NCBI GenBank assembly: GCA_036971615.1
Contig: JAYKKR010000006.1
Coordinates: 1,426,001 to 1,490,000, forward strand
Origin: Amyloporia xantha
Lineage: Eukaryota > Basidiomycota > Agaricomycetes > Polyporales > Adustoporiaceae
Length of the DNA: 64,000 nucleotides
Direction of reading: 5' to 3'
Below are positions 1 through 10,421 of this stretch, in pieces. Each line of letters begins with the position of its first letter. The first letter of the stretch is position 1. The notes under the pieces are model-generated. The model saw nothing but the letters and a program-made list of their open reading frames with translations. It was not told the DNA's origin and did not search any database. The position numbers and the translations under genes are program-made.

Positions 1-1014
1 ACGACCTCGTCAGCAAATACCCCAAGGAGAAGCTCCTCGTCGTCAAGCTCGACGTCAACGTGCAGTCCCAAGTCGTCGCCGCCTTCGCCAAGGCCCAGGA
101 CGCGTTCGGCCGCGTCGATGTCGTGTTCAACAACGCCGGATACGCCGTCCTCGGAGAGATCGAGAGCGTGGAGGATGACGTCGCCCGGAAGCTGTTCGAG
201 ACCAACTTCTGGGGGTCGCTGGCCGTCGCGAGGGAGGCCGTCAGGTTCTTCCGCGAGGTCAATAAGCCGATCGGCGGTCGCTTGATCAGTGTCACGAGCA
301 TGTTGGCGGTGGCCACCAGCCCCGCTCTGGCATACTACTCTGCGAGCAAACATGGTAGGCCTTGGTCTACCGGCCGTATATCTTTTCCAAGCCAACGTTC
401 CATTCTGTTTCATCAGCGATCGAAGGAGCCCTCGAATGTCTGGCCAAGGTATGACATGTCTTGCCCATTCTGTCCCGGACATCAAGCTTAACCAGTCACG
501 CAGGAATTGGACCCGAAGTGGAACATCAAGGTCAGCTATTCCGCGTATTCCAAATACGTTCAATTGTAAAGCTCACGCTCTCAATCAGATAAGCAACGTC
601 CTGCCGGGCGGGTTCAAGACCCGGGGCGCGGCGCCCGAGTCGCTCGTCCAGACCACCCCCCACCCCGCGTACACGGACCCGAAATCGACCGTGCAGCACC
701 TCCGCGGCTACATCCCGAACGCACCCTCCCCGGAGACACGCAAAAGGGTGCGTAGACCGTAGCCCCCCGCAGTGCCGTGCACCAATATCACGCTTATGTG
801 CGTTCGTTTGTTTGTTACAGCCATGAAGGTGATCTACGAGACCGTCGCGACCATGCCGGACCCGCCGATCCGCATCCCGCTCGGGAAGGACGCGCTGATC
901 GGGTTCCGCGCGGTGGCGAAGGCGTACGAGGAGGACGCGACGAAGTACGCGTACCTGTCCGACGACCTCCTGCTCGAGGGGCAGAAGCTCATGACGCATC
1001 TGGACGAGCAGTAG
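1..1014 (+). CDS. Short-chain dehydrogenase/reductase (SDR), 5'-truncated
   Basis: NAD(P)-dependent oxidoreductase of the classical SDR family; the substrate cannot be told. The first exon is open from base 1, so the N-terminal Rossmann glycine motif lies outside the window. Visible are the NNAG motif near base 130 (preceded by the family's GRVDVVF), the catalytic serine strand (RLISVTS) and the YYSASKHG segment with the catalytic YxxxK. The next exons read AIEGALECLAKE, LDPKWNIK and ISNVLPGGFKTRG. Introns run about 354-412, 452-503 and 532-590. A last intron near 748-820 keeps frame only if the donor is the GT at 752; the GT at 748 would not. The final exon ends DEQ-stop at 1014. It is the first of several redox genes before the terpene cyclase and could belong to the same cluster, or be an unrelated SDR. 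Confidence 0.9.
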
Positions 1015-1160
1015 TCTGCCTGTTGCAGCCGTGTTGGGGACGCTGTCGGATTGGCGGCTGGTGTCTGATTTAGCAGAGCCGGTTTTTTATTTCGCTTGTG
1101 ACGTGTACTACGTAGCTTTTTCCGTTGATTCCCACAAACGATGCGCGCCTTTTTTTCTTG

Positions 1161-1395
1161 TGATTCGTTTCTGCGTTGTGCTGGTTTGTCATTTGTCATT
1201 GCATTCGTGAACCAACAACGCTCGTTGTTTGTAATGCCCCCCTCTTCTTGCAGTGCATCGTTGATCTCTTGCTGCGTTGTGCTGGTTTGTTACTTGTCAT
1301 CGCATTTTTGAGCAAACAACGCTCGTTGCTCGTAATGCCCCCCTCCTGCAGTGAATGACTGATCTCTTGTTGCATTGTGTGCTTGTCGCAGTATA
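1161..1395. repeat. Imperfect tandem repeat of about 97 bp, 2.4 copies
   Basis: Two adjacent units (about 1161-1257 and 1262-1355) share the order TGCGTTGTGCTGGTTTGT, AACAACGCTCGTTG and GTAATGCCCCCCTC, each ending in CTGCAGTG or CTTGCAGTG. A third partial unit starts at about 1359 (TGATCTCTTGTTGCATTGTG). It lies in the 3' flank of the SDR gene. The rest of 1015-2360 shows no coding feature I can support. Confidence 0.8.
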
Positions 1396-2365
1396 GTGCA
1401 CAAAGGTGACACCAGCGCGCGAAATTGGGCGTTAGCATGGTCCCCCATTGGTACCGTCGAGGCTGTCCTCCGGAACCGACGGATCCTGACTGGAGCGTTC
1501 ATGGCGACCACGCATGCTTGGCATGCTCAGTGATTGTTCAGTCTAGTCGACAGATGTGCTCCAGGTGCGATTCATTCTTCCCAAGCTATTTCGAGCGATG
1601 CTCACTGGAACCGCGATGGCACAGTGAATTCCAAGTTTCGTGTGTGTGCTCGGATTGTCGACATGCTCGATTGACATCCTGAGATGGAGGACATTTGAAG
1701 AACATTGCTTAAGACTTTATTTAGCATTTTGACGTGTGTCGCTCTGAGCTCAGCGTACGACGGTTTAAGGTAAGCTCATCTCCACGCGTGCGAGTGCCAC
1801 GACTGCTGGCACACACACACGCTTGCTGATCAGTTTAGCTGCGGACATAAGCTGCATGCGCCCCTTTTCTGCCGGCTACATCTGTCAGCGATGACACTTC
1901 TCTCCCGCAGGATTGCACTGCTATGGAACACGTCCCACTTACGCGCCCTTGCTTATTCGTCATTCTATGTCAGTGCCTGGCGGTCATCTCTGGTACTGAT
2001 CAGATCTCGGGTTTCTAGTGCACGGTGCCACCGATGCTATGCGCTCATCGGGTCGGGACATCGCTACTTGCACCAGGGAAGACCTCGTCACATACCGAAT
2101 CCAGGCCCCGATCGTCCTGTTTCATCGAACTGTTGCGGCCGTCGACCACCCAAACTGGCGCATCGGCGAGTCAAACAGATGCTATACCAAACACCAAACA
2201 CCCGCCGACGCGATCAGGAACAGGTACCGTCATGTCGACAACTTGCCTATCATGCTTGCCTATCATTCTTGCTACCGCGGACAGATCTCTGCGCAACGAG
2301 CAGTAGTCACGTTTCACTCGCATGCTTATTGCCAATCTGGGTGCTCATGGCGGTCCACGACCGAG

Positions 2366-2373
2366 TATTAAAA
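2366..2373 (+). promoter_or_regulatory. TATA-like box of the FAD-oxidase gene
   Basis: TATTAAAA lies 48 bp before the ATG at 2414, in the expected place for a fungal TATA element. It is assigned by position only. Confidence 0.35.
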
Positions 2374-2413
2374 CGGTGCGGGAGGCGGAAGGCGTGCTCA
2401 GCGACTCGCAGCA

Positions 2414-4388
2414 ATGTACTCCCTTCTCCTAGCCTCTACGTTGGTGTTCTCCACCTCTTTGGTCTCGGCGCAGTCGCTAGCGAGCCAATGTGTACGTCCG
2501 GCCATTTTCTGTAGCATGCGAGGAAGCTAACGAGTGCTATCGTACAGTGCACCAGCCTCAACTCGCTTCTGCCGGGAAACGTCTACTTCCCTAATAGCAC
2601 CAATTACATACAAGAGGAGGTCTCCTATTATTCTCTCCAGCAGGAGCAGCTGGCGCCCACATGCCGCGTCGCCCCGAGCACGCCGTATCAAGTCTCGCAG
2701 ATCATGAAACTCGCTACGCAGTACAACTGTCCGTTCGCGGTCCGCTCTGGAGGGCACATGAACTGGCCGGGCTCGTCCAACATCGGTTCCGAGGGGTTCA
2801 CCATCGACATGGCGCAGCTCAATTTCGTCGAGCTGTCGGCCGATCACAAGACAGCGACGCTCGGCCCAGGTGCACGATGGGTCGGCCTCCTCTTTCTCCG
2901 CGTGCGAGATTCGTTCTCTAACGTTCTGTGCAGTCCGAAGTATACGGGGCGTTGGAGCCGCTCAATCTGACTGTCGTGGGAGGACGCGCATCCACCGTGG
3001 GTGTTGGCGGATTCCTGATGGCTGGTGAGAATGATGTGATACGCTTTGTTTGAAGGTCACCTCTGATTTGTTTCGATAGGTGGGATCAGTTTCCTCAGTT
3101 ACCAGTATGGCCTTGCGAGTGCCTACATTACGGAATATCGTCAGTCCTGATCGCTGCTTCTATATCACGAGATCGTCTCATTCTTTCCTTTGAAGAAATC
3201 GTACTGTCGAACGGAACGATCGTCAATGCTACTGCTGAAGAGAATGCTTCACTTCATTGGGCACTCGGATTAGGTTAGCTATCTACTAATGTTCAACCTT
3301 GCCGATCTCTTGAACGCATCCGCGCAGGTTCGACCAACTACGGTATCGCAACAAGCTTCACCTTGGAAACCTTCCCTCTCGGAAACATGTGGGGTGGTAC
3401 ACTTACGCTCAACATTAGCCAGGCTCCGGAGGTGATGGAGTATCTGTCGGAATTCATCCTGAAGCTTGCCGTAAGTCATGTCGATCATATGTCATAACTC
3501 AGACGTCTTACGTTTCCGATCAGGATGATCCCAAGGGGCTTTCTGCGGTCACCATGGCTTGGAATGACGAGCTGCAGGACTACGACCTATTGTGAGTTTA
3601 CGGCTCTCCTGTCTCCTCCAGCGACTTCTGATGCAATGACAATAGCCTCTCCAATGCGTACCTCCTTCCTGTTAGCTTCCCGCCGCTGTTCTCTGGCCTG
3701 GAGGAGTTCGTGCCTGAGGCAATAGGTGACACCCTGGCGATCACCAATCTCACGACGATCACGGCAGACTTCGCTGCCGGTGACCCCTCGGGCTTCAACG
3801 TGGCCTGGTGGACGCTGACGTCGCAAGTCGATAACCAGCTCATTTTGGACATTCAACAATATGGTCGAGAACTTTTCGCTGATTTGCTGGCTGTGAATGG
3901 GACGCAATGGAGCCTCAACATCCAACCGCTCAATCAGCAGCTGATAGCAGAAACTGCCGCCGTGAACAACCCTGCAGGCCTGGAGGGCACTAATCTCTAC
4001 TGTACGTGATTGGCCGATATGGTTTCTTCAGACGTGCGCCTTATTGCCCTTGTCACGCAGTGATCCTAGAACATATCACCTGGACAGACTCGTCGCTTGA
4101 TGCCGAAATCGAGGCAAGGTCGAAGGAATACCTGGCATGGGCGGAAAACTTGGCTTCGGAACGCGGATTGCTGAATCGTAAGCTGCATTATCAATATTGC
4201 ACCGTGCCGGCAATATTTAATTGTGAAATACAGGATTCTTGTATCTCAATTACGCGGATGGCAGTCAGCCTATTTACGAGCAGATCGGCACCGAGAACTT
4301 GGACCAACTTCTACAGGTCAAGAGCGAATATGATCCGGACAACATTTTGGGCAAGATATGGTATGGAGGTTTCAAGCTGCCGGCATAG
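2414..4388 (+). CDS. Secreted FAD-linked oxidoreductase, berberine-bridge type
   Basis: Oxidase of the FAD_binding_4/BBE family, probably secreted. The ATG at 2414 opens a hydrophobic signal peptide (MYSLLLASTLVFSTSLVSAQ). Intron 1 is 2492-2547 and intron 2 about 2881-2932, giving GARW joined to SEVYGALEPL; several more short introns follow. RSGGH (His at about residue 96) is the site that carries 8-alpha-N-histidyl FAD in this family. In the second FAD segment, GGRASTVGVGG, the cysteine of bicovalent enzymes is absent, so single His linkage is expected. The C-terminus reads YADGSQPIYEQIG then SEYDPDNILGKIWYGGFKLPA, with the BBE-type tail and stop at 4388. Such enzymes oxidise alcohols, sugars or alkaloid/terpenoid intermediates; the substrate here is unknown. 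It converges on SEC2 and may serve the terpenoid cluster to the right. Confidence 0.9.
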
Positions 4389-4856
4389 ATAGTGCGATAG
4401 AAGAACAGAGAGCGAGATAATCGGAGATGTGTTTTAGAATCTAGATCAGTTACTACTTATTTTTTCTCGTGACTACATCTATTCCTATCGTTATGTTAAC
4501 GGTTATACGGCTACTCGCATACTATGATCCTCTAGACGCTATCTGTGCCACTTGTTCCCAGCCGAGTGTAGAATATGAGATTGTTTCCAGTTGATAGCAC
4601 AATGGGGGTATATAATTCGTAACTAGTTAGAGGTAACATAAAGGCTTGATGAAGAATTCGAAATACTGGCATTGACAGTCTCCATTGCTTGACCAATATA
4701 GCCCAAGATACTCGTTCGGCTTCATAGCATTGACAGACAATTGACAGATATCATTTGGTCAAGACCAATTGTCAGTTTCAGACTTATTTCGATATTCAGA
4801 ACGCGTCATACAGATCCAAGCATAGATATGTCATGATACAGCGATAAATCTCGCGA
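4389..4856. other. Intergenic, convergent 3' flanks
   Basis: AT-rich spacer between the stops of the FAD oxidase (+) and SEC2 (-). It must hold both 3' ends. I see no gene or repeat in it. Confidence 0.6.
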
Positions 4857-7850
4857 TCACCGTACTCCTCCGATCCGCGCCCAGAACATCTCTTCCCGGA
4901 GCCGTGCTAGCTCCTTCCAGGTCCTCTCCTCCCAGGTGGCATTGCTAACATAGAAACCATCTTCTCCATCCGCAGAATCATCTGCTGAGTCGACATGGCC
5001 ATCAGAAAGCTGCTGAAGCGCCGACGGATTTTCTGCGACATCCTCGTCAGACTGGCTTGGCGTGTGCGATAGAATCCCGCTGGTTGAAGGCGCCACGGAC
5101 GAGGATCGACTTCTTTCAGCACCGTCAGGGTGGGCCTCGTCCGACGGCGCAGCATCTACTGCGTCTATGTCCGCAGCTGAGGGAAGACCACTTTCATCAG
5201 CGTGAGGCATGGCTTCTGTTATCTCATGCGTATCCTGACTGGTCGAGTGCTCCTGCTCCTGCTCCAGCTCCTGCTTCTCAATAGGCTGTGACGAATCCTC
5301 CGGAACATCTCCGGAATTTGCAACCTGCTCTGTAGGGAGAGGTTGCTCCTCTCCTAGTGACGACTGCGTCCCTGCTTCTACCACAGGTTGCACATCCTCG
5401 GATGATGTGGGAGGGTCAGCAGGAGTAGCTCCAGTTTCACTACTTAGTTCCGGAACAGGATCAGTTGCGGCACCTGAATGAGTGACAGCATCAGAGCCAT
5501 GCTCGCCGCCCTCCAGATGCGTGCCATTCGCATCCTGAATTTCCGTAGAAGCAGCTTCCGGTGGCGGAGGCGCCACGATAGACACTGGGCGAAGCCGAGC
5601 AGCAGCGCGGCGAGGAAGTGGTGGAGGGGTGGGGGACGCATTTCGGGCGCCGTCGACATGCCTCGACGCGACTGCCGATGGCAAAAATCCCGGCCGTGTA
5701 TCAGCGCTTGGGTCCTCTCCAGATTTATGGTCCCGCTGCTGTTCTGGGTCAGCCAGATGAGTAGGTTCCGGAGACGAATTACGAGATGGCGGCAGAGGAA
5801 TAGCAGAAGGGGACGAGGCTCGAGGCGCTAAATATGCATCGGGCTCTTCCGAAGGTGTGGCAAAGACGTCTTGCGAGGTGAGACGAGTAAGAGATGGAGG
5901 AGCGTCAACGTGAGCTTCTTCAGCTGATGCAAGTGTTTTTGACTTTCCGTCCCGGCCACGATTCCTCGGAGGCAGCGGCGGCGGTGCCGAAGACGTCCTG
6001 GCTGCTGCGGGCGCGGAGAGGGATGGATGAACAGGGGGAGGAGCCGGGAGCTTGTGACCTGGAGACTTTGGGAGAGACTTCTCCTGGCTCTTCACAGCCT
6101 CTTTGGGCAGCTCGGCCTCAAGCTCCTTCCCGCTGCTACTCAGGCTACGCTGTACCGAGCCCCAGATGGCGCCGATGCCCATTCTGGTTCGCCGAGGCGG
6201 AACAACAGGTTTCTTCTCCACACTGTGAGCGCCGTTCATAGCGTCATGTTTCTCGATGCCATTAATACCGTTGACGGTGCCCGCCGGCGAGTAGCGCGGC
6301 GGTGGAACATAGGCGCTTTCCTCCCATACCTTGTCCACGATGCAGGTTCGCACAAAAGCCCACATGGAGCATGTTGTTCGTAATCGTGCGAGACACCATT
6401 TAGTTGTGCAGAGCGGGTATATAGTTGGACGATTCTGTGCACTGTTCTGCTGTGAGGACAACGGAAGAGATACCGGGAGCCCGGATGATGTCGTCGCAAG
6501 GCGGAATATGTACACCAACGCAGGAGCTTCAGAAGAAGGTTGAGGTAAGGGGGAAGCTGCGCGGGCACCAGGACTGGCGGCAGAGATGGTCTGAACAATG
6601 GAGGTTTTGAAGAGCGAGGATGACCACGAGTTGGTGTTATGCCGTGTCATCGCGGCCGAAGACGGAAAGGTCGTTGCGGTCGGCGATTCTGCAGAAGCAG
6701 GGGGAGAATAGAAGTACCACAGAGCGCACATGAAATTTGGGTACTGTGCGCGCCAGGTGTAGTAGATGGCGCTAGTTCCTCCAGCAGCGTTGCAGTGGCC
6801 ATTGGCTCGACAGTTAGCTGCCCACTGTGAATGGCTGAGATGACGGATCTCCTCGAGAGCCAGTTAAGAGAGGGCGCGAGGTCCAGTCTAACGGTCGGAT
6901 CACTGCAAGCAGCACCGTCAGTGGAATACAGTCAGCGAGCGCGGGGCCAGCACGCACGAATCTTCCGTATTCAGCCTGGCGAGGAACGGCAAAGGCAAGA
7001 GCGTCGTCATCGCTGGTGGATGCATGCTTGCGGGACGGATTGTCCGCAAATGTGATATGAATGAGAGATACTCCTGGTAAGGCGCGTGCGAGCAGAGTAG
7101 ACGGGGACGGCGCGTCTGGCTCGGTTCGCGCGCCCTTTCGACCCATTTGCCCTTGCCCATCCTCACCTTCATCTCCTCGGCCATCCTGTCCGCACGTTCC
7201 TTCTCTGCCTGCAGAGCCTGCATCTGTTCCTGCAACATGCCCACGACCTCTTCCGCTTGTTTCAAGGCACGTTCCGTCTCCTCTGCCTTGCGCTCGCTAC
7301 GGGCCCTCCCTATGCGTGCTTCGGCAACCATACTGTTAGCCTGGTTGAACAAGGTCGCGCTGAGGTCGTCCAGGTCTTTCTCGATTTCGGCTCGCGCACT
7401 CTCCGCCTGACCACGCTGAGCGGCCTCTTCGGTCGCTTTCTCCATGAGACGATTGAGTTCAGTAGTGACATGATCCTTCTCCACCAACAAACCAGTGCTG
7501 AGAGCGGACAGGTGCTGTGAACGTTCTAGCTCGAGCTCAGAGATCTTCAGAGTAGATGTGCGCAAGTTTGCCGACGTGACGTGCAGCTCATCCTCCAAGT
7601 CCGACATGCGGTCGTAGGAGCGTACAAGCTTGCCGTTCAACTGCGAGACCTGAGAGAAGAGGTCCTGGATTTGAGAACGCAAAGACTCGATGACCATGGC
7701 CTGTGCATCCGGGTCGCTGTTATGTCGCTGCAGTTCAGCCTTGGTACCATTGGTATCTGGTACAATATGCGTCTTCTCCTCGAGATAATCGGCCTCTTGG
7801 TTTAGTTCATGCATCTCTGTGTCGACAGAGTGCGACCGAGAATGAGACAT
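4857..7850 (-). CDS. SEC2: Rab GDP/GTP exchange factor Sec2
   Basis: Exchange factor for the exocytic Rab (Sec4 in yeast), acting on post-Golgi secretory vesicles. The ATG at 7850 begins MSHSRSHSVDTEMHELNQ. Residues of roughly 50-230 form a long coiled coil with the Sec2/Rabin8 signature LDDLSATLFNQANSMVAEAR, the GEF surface. After it come PYQEYLSFISHLRTI and TTLLPLPFLARLNTEDS. An intron at 6903-6957 joins EDS to DPTVRLDLAPSLNWLSRRSV. A C-terminal conserved block follows (CALC, then YPLCTTKWCLARLRTTCSMW). The last 400 residues are Pro/Ser/Glu-rich and look disordered, ending FWARIGGVR. At about 6700-6730 the frame changes between CALC and the next exon; only a 29-nt GT-AG intron or a one-base shift explains it. 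A conserved secretory gene, not expected to be part of the metabolic cluster. Confidence 0.87.
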
Positions 7851-8316
7851 TTTCCAAAGAGGGTCCGGGTCGCGTCTCGGTCACCAATCTATCGCCTGCA
7901 GATGCGTGTCTGCCAGCGGAGAAATTAGCTAGAGCTCGCAGAGCTCTTTGGGTGAGCTAGTGAGTAGTACACTGCGATCTATGGGGCGATATAGAAGGAA
8001 ATGTCAAGACAAGGAGCAAGTAGGCGATATCAATATCAATGGTCAAGTCTAAGTTTCTAACAGGGTACGTGTAAGCGCCCATGTAAATAAGCGCTGTTCT
8101 GTTGCCATTGGCCAGCACTGAGCATTGACCCAGCGCCAGCTCGAGGGGTCTGGAGGGGATCTTGTCGGAGTCAATTGTAGAACAGAAGAGCTCGCATAAG
8201 TCAAGTCTAACAACACTGCCAGTGAAAGCGACCAAGAAGAATCTGATATTGTGGCATCTACATACATCTGTACATCTACTTAGGTTGTACTGACTTCCGA
8301 AGTTCCTTCTTAGTAG
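7851..8316. other. Intergenic between SEC2 and P450
   Basis: Both neighbours are on the minus strand: this holds the SEC2 upstream region and the 3' flank of the P450. No coding feature was recognised. Confidence 0.5.
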
Positions 8317-10421
8317 TTAGGCTAGCACCACACCGTTTGCCGTTGCAAGGATAGATACCTCCGCAGCCTTCGACCGTGGCACGAACCGACATTGAAATGG
8401 AAGAGGTCTGTTGAATAAAGTCGGACCGGAAAACCAATCTCCAGAGACCTCTATCGTCCTCCCATTTCGGTCGACAGCTTTAGTGATGTTATAAGTAGCC
8501 AATATCGAGGCCATGGCGATCCATAACGATGAAATGGCTACATGTCGACCTGGCTGTTTGAAGAAGTGAGTTGATCTGCTAAACTCTGCATTAATGAAGT
8601 AAAATTAAAACGTACACAAGTCCGCCTGCCAAATCCGAAAGCGGCTGTCCCAGGATCCTTGACATCAGGATTGAGTTTCCCGTTGGGAGTAAGGAAGCGA
8701 TCAGGGTTGAATGACATCGGATCAGGGTATGCTTCTTCGTCATGAAGAATGGACCTACGTACTGTCAGACGTGCGCCACTATCCGAGACTAGAGCTTTGA
8801 CTCACCAGGCATTCGCAATAACAATAGATCCCTTAGGCAGCCAATATCCGTCATGCGTATCATCTTCCATCAATAAATGCGGTATGGCTGATGAAATTGC
8901 GTGACAAACTAATACACCAAGTAGATGGGACGCCTTACCAAGCGGTGTGACAGGATTGTGTCTGAGAACCTCCTTCACAATTGCGGAGATATACGGAAGA
9001 GATGATTCGTCACGGAAAGTGGGCAAGTCCCCTGGTCCCAGAATCTTGTCCAGCTCCTGTTGTGCTTTAGCCTGTATCTCTGGATGGAACAGCATTGCCA
9101 ATAGGAATGCCGACAGGGCGGCTACAACCTGTAAACACCGGTAAGGGTCTCAATGAAAAAACTCTATATGTACGAGAGCCGCTCACAGTATCTGATCCAC
9201 CTATTGCTTCCGAGTCAGCGCTGATCCGATGGGATGACGGAGAGAAGTATTCCGACCTCCATATGCAGTCACTGCTGCACCCTTTATTACATCTTCCTGG
9301 TAAGAGGCGTCTTGGACCTTATCCAAACTCTCCAACGCATTTGAAGTAAGTGATGGCCTGTAGACTCCCGTCTCCTGCCGGCCGAGACATCATGTAATCT
9401 AATAGGAAATTAATATATCCCGCACTCACCATTTGCCGTTTTGTGTCTTCAAATGGCTTCTCGGTCATGTTCTGCCTCAAGATGCTCCATTCCCGAGCCT
9501 TTTTCTTGAATCTAGCACCGGGAACCCATTCAGGAATATATTTCACTGCAGGCAATACCTCAGCTCGAGAAGACTCTAGAATGGAAAGCCACGCCTCACA
9601 CAGAGGTATAGTGTCAACCAGAAAGGCGCCAGGTGCCCCCGCCGTGGCCAAGGAGTCAAGGGCCTCCACGGCTGTTGCAATATAAGGATCAGCAGCATTG
9701 CCGTGGATTCCGTACGTGATGTCCATGATTGTGACAGCTGACCAGCTGGAAGATCTTGAACAGCTGCAGGCGAGAAAAAACAAGAAATACGCAACTGGTG
9801 TAGATCATGCATGACATCAGTAGAATGCAAGAGACGTCGAAGCAGCTCGTGCGTGGCTTCTAACTGCTGTGGATGGAAAAGAGTTGCATTGGATGGGTTT
9901 ACTGCTTGCGTGAAGGCTCTACGCTGAGCCTTCCAGAATGCATCATATGGACCAAACGAAAAACTGAACTTCCATCTGCGAACCAGAAATTATACGAATT
10001 TTCAAAGACCTCATAACGTGATCCTAGACGAACCCGATCATTTCATGCAGCATTGTCAGCTGCGCTCTGCTAGAGTAGATTGCAGACTTCTTCTCCATCA
10101 ATTCGTTCACCAATTCTGCAGTGTTCAAAACGATGATGTTCTGCCCCATGGCACTGAGGTGGATAATATCGGAGCCTGGATGTCGATAGATACCGTGAGA
10201 TAAAGCTACAGCTGAAGACTTCTCGACATACCGACGTCACGACACATCTTCGCATAAGAAAGCCATGCTCTACCACCAGGCATATCGAGTAGATTCCCTA
10301 TTAAGGGAAGCTTCCTAGGTCCGGGAGGCAGTCGTAGGCGACGCGGCTTTGACTGCGCGTGGACAACATATGCACATAGAGCGATGCCTACAGTTACAAA
10401 GATATGGATACCGCTGAGCAT
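8317..10421 (-). CDS. Cytochrome P450 monooxygenase (first of two)
   Basis: Membrane-anchored haem monooxygenase of the large basidiomycete group annotated as OrdA-like; CYP number not assigned. The ATG at 10421 gives a hydrophobic N-terminal anchor (about residues 3-22), then the proline-rich hinge LPPGPRKLPLIGNL. Later exons read GSDIIHLSAMGQNIIVLN and KKSAIYSSR. The K-helix ExxR is in IVKEVLRHNPVTPLG (near 8960), the PERF-type motif is FNPDRF (near 8710), and the haem loop FGFGRRTC is split by an intron from PGRHVAISSLWIAMAS (near 8560). The last exon ends at 8317. There are many short introns, so exact borders are provisional. It is transcribed away from the gene-poor stretch and may oxidise the cluster's terpene skeleton. 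Confidence 0.88.
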
